DNA of 64,000 nucleotides from Oscillibacter sp. (GTDB taxonomy: Bacteria; Bacillota; Clostridia; Oscillospirales; Oscillospiraceae). The stretch lies in NCBI GenBank assembly GCA_022791875.1, contig JAAVZX010000019.1:95610-159609 (forward strand). Reading direction: 5' to 3'. Below are positions 34,901 to 41,940 of this stretch, piece after piece. The number at the start of each line of letters is the position of its first letter. The first letter of the stretch is position 1. Below the pieces are notes generated by a model. That model worked only from the letters and a program-made list of their open reading frames with translations. It was not told where the DNA came from and made no database searches. Position numbers and translations under genes: made by a program.

Positions 34901-36426
34901 AGCTGCTTGAAGTAGTTGAACAGCGGCTGAACCCGCTCGCTCAGAACCGCCAGCGGCGTATCCACGCCCATGGCGTTGGTCGGCTCCGCGCCGTCCCGCG
35001 CCATGGGGAGAATCGCGTCCTTTACGTCCTCGTAGGTGTACCCGAACGCCTTGTAGAGCCGGTCCCGCAGCTCCTGCGGATGCGTCTCCACCCGGCGGTT
35101 GGGGATCGGCAGGTCCCGCAGATGGACCAGATGGGCGTCCAGCCACTCGCCGTAGGGCTGGCGGCGGGCACAGCGGCTTTTCAGCTCTTCATCGTCCACC
35201 AGACGGCCCTCCCGCAAATCCGCCAGGAGCATCCGCCCCGGCTGGAGGCGGGATTTTTTCACGATATGCTCTGCGGGCACCTCCAGTACGCCCACCTCCG
35301 ACGCCAGGATCAGCTTTTCGTCGTCCGTCAGCATCCAGCGGCAGGGCCGCAGGCCGTTCCGGTCCAGCACGGCCCCCACGCTGTCGCCGTCGGAGAACAC
35401 AATGGCGGCGGGGCCGTCCCAGGGCTCCATCATCGTGGCGTAGTAGTGGTAGAAATCACGCTTTTCGCGGTCCATCCGCTTATCGCCCGCCCAGGGCTCG
35501 GGGATGCACATCATAACCGCCTGGGGGAGGTCCACCCCGTTCATCATCAGGAATTCCAAGGTGTTGTCCAGCATGGCGCTGTCGCTTCCCGTCTGGTCCA
35601 CCACGGGTAAAATCTTGTCCATGTCCTCATCCATCACCGGAGAGAAAATGGTTTCCTCACGGGCCAGCATCCGGTCCACGTTGCCCCGGATGGTGTTGAT
35701 TTCGCCGTTGTGGAGGATGTAGCGGTTGGGGTGGGCCCGCTCCCAGGAGGGCGTGGTGTTGGTGGAGAACCGGGAGTGCACCAGGGCGATGGCGCTCTCG
35801 CAGTCCGGATCGGTCAGATCCGCGTAGAACTGCCGCAGCTGCCCAACCAGAAACATGCCCTTGTACACGATGGTCCGGCTGGAAAAGGAGGGAATATACG
35901 TGTTCACGTTGGACTGCTCAAACACCCGCCGGATCACAAACAGCTTCCGATCAAATTCCAGCCCCTGTCCGCACCCCTCTGGCCGCTTCACAAAGCACTG
36001 GCAGATATGCGGCATACAGTTCCGCGCCTTCTCCCCCAGCACTTCCGGGTACACAGGCACATCCCGCCACCCCAAAAACTCCACGCCCTCCTTGGCGCTG
36101 ATAATCTCCAGCATTTTCTTCGCCTGAGCGCGTTTCAGCCCATCCTGCGGAAAGAAGAACACGCCCACGCCGTAATCCCGCGCTCCGCCAAGGGCCGGAA
36201 TCCCCTCCCCAGCCGCCGCGCGGCACATCAGCTTATGCGGGATCTGCATCAGCAGCCCCACGCCGTCCCCGGTTTCACCCGCGGCATCCTTACCAGCCCT
36301 GTGCTCCAGCTTTTCCACAATTTTCAGCGCGTCGTCCACAGTCCCATACGACGCCCTACCCTTCACGTCAACCACTGCGCCGATGCCGCACGCGTCGTGC
36401 TCAAAACGTGGGTTATATAAATTCAT
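31915..36426 (-). CDS. gltB: Glutamate synthase large subunit
   Basis: Makes two glutamates from glutamine and 2-oxoglutarate. The 1503-residue length fits bacterial GltB. The N-terminal glutaminase has the nucleophile Cys13 in [15 protein letters not shown]. The central and FMN-binding synthase domains follow ([59 protein letters not shown]). The 3Fe-4S cysteines are in [20 protein letters not shown]. A C-terminal GXGXG beta-helix ends it. GGAGG precedes ATG 36426. Very strong GC bias at third positions gives long spurious frames on the other strand. Confidence 0.98.
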   Translation of the reverse strand: [1503 protein letters not shown]

Positions 36427-36457
36427 CTTTGATCTCCTCCTGTGCCAAGATTTTTGT

Positions 36458-36506
36458 GCCTCCAGCGGCCAGGGGTTTTCGCACGGCCCCTGGACCCTGG
36501 CAGATC
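36458..36506 (+). repeat. Family I palindromic repeat, copy 7 (short)
   Basis: GTGCCTCCAGCGGCC head, a single hairpin CCAGGGG-TTTTCGCACGG-CCCCTGG, tail CCCTGGCAGATC. It lies between the ANTAR gene and gltB. Confidence 0.85.
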
Positions 36507-36514
36507 GCTTTCTC

Positions 36515-37054
36515 TTATAGTGTGTACGAGTCGATGATGCTCTGCGCTACTTCGGCCAGTCTGATGCCGCTGTCCATGCTCCTCTTCTGTAGGAAGCGGT
36601 GCGCTTCTTCTTCGCTCATGCGGTTTACGTCCATCAGCAGTTCCTTTGCGCGGCGGACTAGGCGCTGCTCTTCCTCACGGCGCTGGGAGGCGGGGCGGTG
36701 CAGGCGCGTGGCCTCCAGGTCCGCCAGGGTTTCCAGCGTGGCGAAGAAGTCACTCCGGGGCGCAGGGGCCGGCAGCTTGAAGAGGTTCTCGCCGCCGCAC
36801 AGCTCCAGGCAGTCCGCCTTCGCCAGAACCATCACCACCGCCAGACCCCGCAGGTCCGCCGCCAGGGCGTCCGCCGTCATGTCCCGCAGGCGGAACCCGC
36901 AGATCACAACGCCGCTGCCCATCTTATGCACCGCCCGCAGGACCTCCGCCCCCGACGTACACACCGCAGCCGCCTCCCAGCCCTCCGACGCCAGAAGGCG
37001 CGCAATCCGTTTCCGGGACTCCTCCCTGGAAAAGGCCACCACAATGCGCCCCAC
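36515..37054 (-). CDS. ANTAR-domain regulator with a degenerate receiver
   Basis: A 179-residue probable RNA-binding antiterminator. The C-terminal 55 residues are an ANTAR three-helix domain (RAKELLMDVNRMSEEEAHRF, LQKRSMDSGIRLAEVAQSI). The N-terminal part folds like a receiver, but where the phosphoacceptor Asp should follow beta-3 there is VVICGFRLRDM, and the acidic pocket at the N-terminus is FSREES, so phosphorylation is unlikely. GTG 37054 was chosen because AAGGGAGG lies eight bases upstream; GTG 37063 overlaps that site. It sits between glnA and gltB and is the obvious candidate to control the hairpins in the glnA and amt leaders. Confidence 0.88.
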   Translation of the reverse strand: MGRIVVAFSREESRKRIARLLASEGWEAAAVCTSGAEVLRAVHKMGSGVVICGFRLRDMTADALAADLRGLAVVMVLAKADCLELCGGENLFKLPAPAPRSDFFATLETLADLEATRLHRPASQRREEEQRLVRRAKELLMDVNRMSEEEAHRFLQKRSMDSGIRLAEVAQSIIDSYTL

Positions 37055-37084
37055 AGGCGTCACCTCCCTTCCCGGAGCCTCCCG

Positions 37085-38413
37085 TCAATACGTCACCAGA
37101 TAGCGTTCCAGCTCCCACTGGGACACCTGGGTCCGGTACTCCTCCCATTCCCTTCGCTTCCCCGCCAGGTACTGCGTCCCATACGGCCCCATGGCCTCCA
37201 TCACCGTCCCGTCGGCCTCCATCGCCTCCACAGCGCTCTCCAGGGACGCCGGAAGCCGCTCCACGCCCCACGCCGCCAGCTTTTCCGCGGACAGCGTGTA
37301 CAAATTCTCTCCAATCTCCGGCGGAGGCGTCAGCCCCCCCTCGATACCCTCCAGACCCGCCGCGAGGCAGGCCGCGAACACCAGGTACGGGTTGCACGCC
37401 GGGTCAGGGCTTCGCAGCTCCACCCGCGTCCCCCGCCCCCTGGGGTCCGGAATGCGGACCAGGGCGGAGCGGTTCGACGCGGACCAGGAGAGGTAGCACG
37501 GGGCCTCATACCCCGGCACCAGGCGTTTGTAGGAGTTCACCAGGGGGTTCGACAGCGCGCAGAAGCCCCGGGCATGGGCCAGCAGGCCCGCGATGAACTG
37601 GCGGGCCAGAAGGGACAGCTTGCCCGGTTCGTTCTCGTCGTAAAAGAGGTTTTTCCCCTCGCGGAACAGGGACATGTTGATGTGCATCCCGCTGCCCGCC
37701 GTGCCCGCGATGGGCTTGGGCATGAACGTGGCGTGGAGGCCGTTCTTCTGAGCCAGGGTCTTCACGGCCAGCTTGAAGGTCATGATGTTGTCGGCGGCGG
37801 TGAGGGCGGGGGTGTACTTGAGGTCGATTTCGTGCTGTCCGGCGGCGGTCTCGTGGTGGCTGGCCTCCACCTCAATGCCCATCTGCTCCAGGGCCAGGGC
37901 CACCTCCCGGCGGGTGCTCTCCCCGTGGTCCAGGGGGCCCAGGTCGAAGTAGCCCGCCTCGTCGGAGGTCTGGGTGGTGGGGTTCCCGTTCTCATCGGTC
38001 TGGAAGAGGAAAAATTCAAGCTCTGGGCCCACGTGGAACGTGTAGCCCATATTCTCCGCCCTTGCCAGGACCCGTTTCAGGATATTCCGCGGATCGCCGG
38101 AGAAGGGGGAGCCGTCGGGGTTGTACACGTCGCAGATCAGCCGCGCCACCTTCCCGTACTGGGGCCTCCAGGGCAGGACGGTGAAGGTGTCCAGGTCGGG
38201 CCGCAGGTACTGATCCGACTCCTCCACCCGCACGGACCCCTGAATGGAGCTGCCGTCCAGCATAATCTCTCCGTCCAGCGCCCGCCGGATCTGAGAGGCG
38301 GTAATGGCCACGTTTTTCAGCTGCCCGAACAAATCCGTGAACTGCATCCGCACAAACTGGATATCCTCGTCCTGGATCATATGCAGGATATCTCCCTTGT
38401 CATATCTGCCCAT
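37085..38413 (-). CDS. glnA: Glutamine synthetase, type I
   Basis: Makes glutamine from glutamate, ammonia and ATP. The 442-residue length fits the Gram-positive alpha form. Signatures are MLDGSSIQGSVRVEESDQYLRPD, the ATP/metal region GPELEFFLF, NPTTQTSDEAGYFDLGPLD, the KPIAGTAGSGMHINMSL nucleotide loop, and SNRSALVRIPDPRG. AAGGAG lies 7 bases before ATG 38413. A consensus promoter and an attenuator-like hairpin precede it. It heads glnA, ANTAR, gltB, gltD, amt-PII. Confidence 0.97.
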   Translation of the reverse strand: MGRYDKGDILHMIQDEDIQFVRMQFTDLFGQLKNVAITASQIRRALDGEIMLDGSSIQGSVRVEESDQYLRPDLDTFTVLPWRPQYGKVARLICDVYNPDGSPFSGDPRNILKRVLARAENMGYTFHVGPELEFFLFQTDENGNPTTQTSDEAGYFDLGPLDHGESTRREVALALEQMGIEVEASHHETAAGQHEIDLKYTPALTAADNIMTFKLAVKTLAQKNGLHATFMPKPIAGTAGSGMHINMSLFREGKNLFYDENEPGKLSLLARQFIAGLLAHARGFCALSNPLVNSYKRLVPGYEAPCYLSWSASNRSALVRIPDPRGRGTRVELRSPDPACNPYLVFAACLAAGLEGIEGGLTPPPEIGENLYTLSAEKLAAWGVERLPASLESAVEAMEADGTVMEAMGPYGTQYLAGKRREWEEYRTQVSQWELERYLVTY

Positions 38414-38502
38414 AGCGGCACTCCTTCCGGCCCCGGCGCAAGTCGGTTTCCCGCCGCCGCGGCCTGTAATTTATTACTTTAACGCATCAGAGTTTTCCTA
38501 TG

Positions 38503-38544
38503 AAAAAAGAGCAGGGAACACCCATGGAGGGGGCGCCCTTGCTC
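38503..38544 (-). promoter_or_regulatory. Attenuator-like terminator in the glnA leader
   Basis: On the minus strand GAGCA-A-GGG pairs with CCC-TGCTC and is followed by six T residues, starting only about eight bases after the predicted transcript start and 90 bases before glnA. Its 5' arm carries AGCAAGGGC, a string also present at the start of the amt leader. A readthrough mechanism, possibly by the ANTAR protein, would be needed for expression. Confidence 0.65.
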
Positions 38545-38557
38545 TCTCTTGCACTCA

Positions 38558-38586
38558 ATTATACGGTCGAAAAGCCCTCCTGTCAA
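38558..38586 (-). promoter_or_regulatory. Consensus sigma-A promoter of glnA
   Basis: On the minus strand TTGACA, exactly 17 bp, TATAAT: a perfect match at both boxes. A promoter this strong followed at once by a terminator fits control by antitermination rather than by promoter strength. Confidence 0.88.
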
Positions 38587-38714
38587 CGTCCTTCCCCGGA
38601 TTTCAGTGACTGCCACAAAACCCATCCCATTCCGGAAAGCCCTTTTGTGCATTTCCACACCGCGCACATTCGTATTCCCTCTGCGCACATCCGCATTTTT
38701 GGTAAAAACAGAAA

Positions 38715-38743
38715 TTGACAGCCCCGCCCCCTCGGCGTACAAT
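38715..38743 (+). promoter_or_regulatory. Promoter upstream of purF
   Basis: TTGACA (38715-38720), 17 bp, TACAAT (38738-38743). It faces away from the glnA promoter and starts a leader of about 265 bases before purF. Confidence 0.75.
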
Positions 38744-38751
38744 CAGACACG

Positions 38752-38809
38752 AAAAGACAATGGCGTCTTCCGCGGGCAGAGTCTGCCCCGAAAGCGCCGC
38801 TGTCTTTTT
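38752..38809 (+). promoter_or_regulatory. Terminator or attenuator in the purF leader
   Basis: AAAAGACA pairs with TGTCTTTT, with GGCG/CGCC and GGGCAGA/TCTGCCC stems inside, followed by TTTTT. It begins within about 10 bases of the expected transcript start. It either attenuates purF or ends a short RNA of about 60 bases. It does not match a purine riboswitch core. Confidence 0.6.
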
Positions 38810-39001
38810 AATTGATAATTGATAATGGATAATGGACAATGGGGGAGGTTGGGGTGGGCGGGTTCTTCTTTTTGGGGTGCCTGCTTTGATGTGGAATGGT
38901 CCGCCAGGCAGGGCTGGCCCCAACATCCGCCAGCCCCCAGTCCCAACGGACCAGCCCCCTCTCCCTCCCCATTATCAATTATCAATTGTCAATTATCAAT
39001 T
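38810..39001. repeat. MITE-like element with 35-bp terminal inverted repeats
   Basis: Left end AATTGATAATTGATAATGG (continuing to 38844) and the right end (38967-39001) are inverted copies with about five differences. Both arms are built from AATTGATAAT/GGACAAT units. The 120-bp interior is GC-rich and partly self-complementary. No coding capacity is seen. It looks like a small non-autonomous insertion lying between the purF promoter and gene. Confidence 0.65.
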
Positions 39002-39016
39002 CATTCGAGGTGTATT

Positions 39017-40447
39017 ATGGCGATTCATGAAGAATGCGGCGTGTTCGGCCTGGCCGCTCCCCGGCCCGTGGACGCGGCCCGTCTGGTCTATTACGGCCTC
39101 TACGCCCTCCAGCACCGGGGGCAGGAGAGCTGCGGCATCGTGGTCAACGATGACGGCGTCTTCGCCTCCCACAAGGACCTGGGGCTGGTGGGGGACGTGT
39201 TCAGCGGCGAAGTTCTCTCCCGCTTCCCCGCCGGGACCATGGCCCTGGGTCATACCCGCTACGGCACCACCGGGGCCTCCAGCCGCCGCAACTGCCAGCC
39301 CATGGAGGTCAACCACCAGAAGGGGCCTATGGCCGTGGCCCACAACGGCAACCTCAGCAACGCCTTTGAGCTCCGCAGTGAACTGGAGCTCACCGGCGCT
39401 ATCTTCCACAGCACCAGCGACACCGAGGCCATTGCATATGTTGTCACCAAGGAGCGCCTCACCGCTCCCTCCATTGAGGACGCCCTCAGCGCCGCCATGA
39501 ACCGTCTGGAGGGGGCCTACTCCCTGATCCTCATGTCCCCCCAGAAGCTGATCTGCGCCCGGGACCCCCACGGCTTCCGTCCCCTCTGCTACGGGCAAAC
39601 CCCCGACGGCATCTATGTGGCCGCGTCGGAGAGCTGCGCCCTTGCCGCCGTAGGCGCGGCCTTCATCCGGGACCTGGAGCCGGGAGAAATTCTGATTTTC
39701 CAGAACGGCGCCGTCACCTCCCGCCGGGAGCACTACAGCACGGCCCCCCGGACCCCCTGCATCTTCGAGCACATCTACTTCGCCCGCCCCGACTCCGTGA
39801 TCGACGGCGTTTCCGTCCATGCCGCCCGCCTCCGGGCGGGGGAAATCCTTTTCAAATCTCATCCTGCCGACGCCGATATCGTGGTCGGCGTGCCGGACTC
39901 CGGCCTGGACGCCGCCCTGGGTTTCAGCCGCGCCTCCGGCATCCCCTACGGCATCGGCCTCATCAAAAACAAGTACATCGGCCGCACCTTCATCGCCCCC
40001 GGACAAGAGCACCGGGTCGACCAGGTGAAGCTAAAACTCAGCGCCGTCCAGGAGAGTGTCGCGGGGAAGCGGGTGGTCCTGGTGGACGACTCCATCGTCC
40101 GCGGCACCACCAGCGGGCGCATCGCGGCCCTGCTCCGGGAGGCGGGCGCGAAGGAAATCCATCTGCGCATCTCCGCCCCGCCCTTCCTGAATCCCTGCTG
40201 GTACGGCACCGACATCGACTCCCGGGAGCACCTGATCGCCTGCCATCACAGCATAGCGGAGATTGCGGACATCCTGGGCGTGGACTCCCTGGGCTACCTC
40301 CCCGCGGAGGCTCTGGGGGACCTGATCGGCAGCGCCCATTATTGCAGCGCCTGCTTCACGGGCCGCTACCCCACCGCCGTCCCCGCCTCCACCCAGAAGG
40401 ACCGATTCGAGCGCAAACTCTCCCAGCGCCGCCAGGCGGAGGCGTAA
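39017..40447 (+). CDS. purF: Amidophosphoribosyltransferase PurF
   Basis: First step of purine synthesis, making phosphoribosylamine from PRPP and glutamine. The 476 residues start with a short propeptide before the nucleophile Cys7 (AIHEECGVFGLAAP). The glutaminase part has TRYGTTGASSRRNCQPM; the PRPP site is VLVDDSIVRGTTSGRI. C-terminal cysteines in NPCWYGTDI and HYCSACFTGRYP fit the iron-sulphur type known from Bacillus. GAGGTG precedes ATG 39017; the longer open frame runs through the inverted-repeat element. No other pur gene is beside it. It faces glnA, its glutamine supplier. Confidence 0.96.
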   Translation: MAIHEECGVFGLAAPRPVDAARLVYYGLYALQHRGQESCGIVVNDDGVFASHKDLGLVGDVFSGEVLSRFPAGTMALGHTRYGTTGASSRRNCQPMEVNHQKGPMAVAHNGNLSNAFELRSELELTGAIFHSTSDTEAIAYVVTKERLTAPSIEDALSAAMNRLEGAYSLILMSPQKLICARDPHGFRPLCYGQTPDGIYVAASESCALAAVGAAFIRDLEPGEILIFQNGAVTSRREHYSTAPRTPCIFEHIYFARPDSVIDGVSVHAARLRAGEILFKSHPADADIVVGVPDSGLDAALGFSRASGIPYGIGLIKNKYIGRTFIAPGQEHRVDQVKLKLSAVQESVAGKRVVLVDDSIVRGTTSGRIAALLREAGAKEIHLRISAPPFLNPCWYGTDIDSREHLIACHHSIAEIADILGVDSLGYLPAEALGDLIGSAHYCSACFTGRYPTAVPASTQKDRFERKLSQRRQAEA

Positions 40448-40484
40448 GCCCGTCAGGGCCCCGCCCCCGCCGGCGTGAGGGTAT

Positions 40485-41864
40485 TCACTCGGCTCCGGCC
40501 AGCCGCCGCGCATCCTTCAAACGCTGGTTCTCCGACTCTACATTCAGCCGGAACAGCAGGAAGGTAATCAGCAGATTGATCACCATGGGAATCCACAGGT
40601 ACATGACGTGCAGCATGTTCAGGCAGCTTGCGGTCTGGATTGCGGCCAGGCCGTTGTAGCCGCTCCACTCCAGAAGCCACCCGCACATGGCCGTCCCCAG
40701 CCCGCCGCCGATTTTCACGCCTAGGGACGTGTAGGAGTACATGGTGCCGTCCATTTGTTTTTCTTTTGTCAGGAAGGTGTACTTAGAATAGGAGGTGATT
40801 AGGGCGTTCAGGTCCCCTTGCAGTGGGCTCATGCCCAGGGCCGCCACGCCGGAGAACACCAGCATCATCGGAATGTTATGCAGGTATCCCGCGAAAATCA
40901 CCAGCGCGCGGCCAGCGGTGCCGATGATGTAGCCGCCGATGTTCAGGCGGTACATCCCGTGAAAGCGCTCCACCAGCACCGGCGTCAGCATCAGGCCGAT
41001 GATCAGCGGGATATTGATGGCCCAGGAGAACACGCCCAGCAGGTTTTCGTTCCCCAGAACGAAGGTCATGTAGTAGATGCCCATGTTGATGGTGGCGGTG
41101 TAAATCTGCATCAGAACATAGGCCACGCAGATCATTAAGTAGTAGCGGTTGGCGCACAGGAGCTTTGCGGCGTCAGCCAGGGTGTATTTCTCCTCTGCCG
41201 CGGCGGCGGCATCCCCGCTCTCCGCCAGCTCTTCCTCCGGAAGCTCCTTCACCGACAGGACGGACAGGGTATTCGTCACCAGGCCGATAACAGCGTAGAT
41301 AATCGCCATCCAGCGCCAGCCCGCGGCCCCGCCGCCCAGGGCCGCGACCGCCTGCACCGTCACGGACTGGATCAGCAGGCTCGTCCCGAAGGCAAACATG
41401 AAGCGGATGGACCCCATCTGCACCCGCTCGCCGCTGTTCTTCGTCACCAGGGCCGTCAGGGCGGAGTAGGCGATGTTGTTGGCGGTGTAGAAGACGGCGT
41501 TCAGGAGGGTGTAGGTGATGAAGAACCAGGCGTACTGGGCAAAGGCGCTCATGTCCGCCGGGATGAAGAAGATTGCCGCCAAGGTCACGGCACAGCCCAC
41601 GTAGCCCCAGAGCATCCAGGGCCGCGCCTTGCCCATCTTCGTGTGGGTCTTGTCGATGAGGGCCCCGAAAAAGATGTCCGTCACGCCGTCGAAGAGCTTT
41701 GACACGGCGATCAGCGTCCCCACAATGCCGGAGCTGAGGCCCACCATGTTCGTCAGGAAAATCATCACGAAGGAGCTCAGCAGGGCATACACCACATTCC
41801 CCGCGATATCTCCGGCCCCGTAGCCGGCCTTGTTGTACCAGCGCAGATATTTTTTCTCAGTCAT
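40485..41864 (-). CDS. Sugar:cation symporter, GPH family (MelB/LacS-like)
   Basis: A 459-residue transporter with about twelve membrane helices. GPH features are YGAGDIAGNVVYALLSSFVMIF at the N-terminus, the DGVTDIFFGALIDKTHTKMGKARPW loop between helices 2 and 3, and TANNIAYSALTALVT. It lacks the C-terminal PTS IIA domain of LacS. GGAGAA precedes ATG 41864. It lies 76 bp after lacZ on the same strand, so it probably imports lactose or another beta-galactoside for that enzyme. Confidence 0.9.
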   Translation of the reverse strand: MTEKKYLRWYNKAGYGAGDIAGNVVYALLSSFVMIFLTNMVGLSSGIVGTLIAVSKLFDGVTDIFFGALIDKTHTKMGKARPWMLWGYVGCAVTLAAIFFIPADMSAFAQYAWFFITYTLLNAVFYTANNIAYSALTALVTKNSGERVQMGSIRFMFAFGTSLLIQSVTVQAVAALGGGAAGWRWMAIIYAVIGLVTNTLSVLSVKELPEEELAESGDAAAAAEEKYTLADAAKLLCANRYYLMICVAYVLMQIYTATINMGIYYMTFVLGNENLLGVFSWAINIPLIIGLMLTPVLVERFHGMYRLNIGGYIIGTAGRALVIFAGYLHNIPMMLVFSGVAALGMSPLQGDLNALITSYSKYTFLTKEKQMDGTMYSYTSLGVKIGGGLGTAMCGWLLEWSGYNGLAAIQTASCLNMLHVMYLWIPMVINLLITFLLFRLNVESENQRLKDARRLAGAE

Positions 41865-41940
41865 GACCGTTTTCTCCTTCCCGAATTCGCATATTCGCAC
41901 TCAGCCGGGAAAAACGCAATCCATATGGCCCCGCTCCCAG

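Noticed and set aside
33076..35610. An 844-codon open frame opposite gltB
   Set aside because: Same cause as above. gltB has unmistakable glutamate synthase motifs in the sense frame; the antisense product has none.
38752..38809. Purine or PRPP riboswitch ahead of purF
   Set aside because: The leader has a long simple hairpin without the three-way junction and conserved loops of the purine aptamer, and no ykkC-type core could be found.
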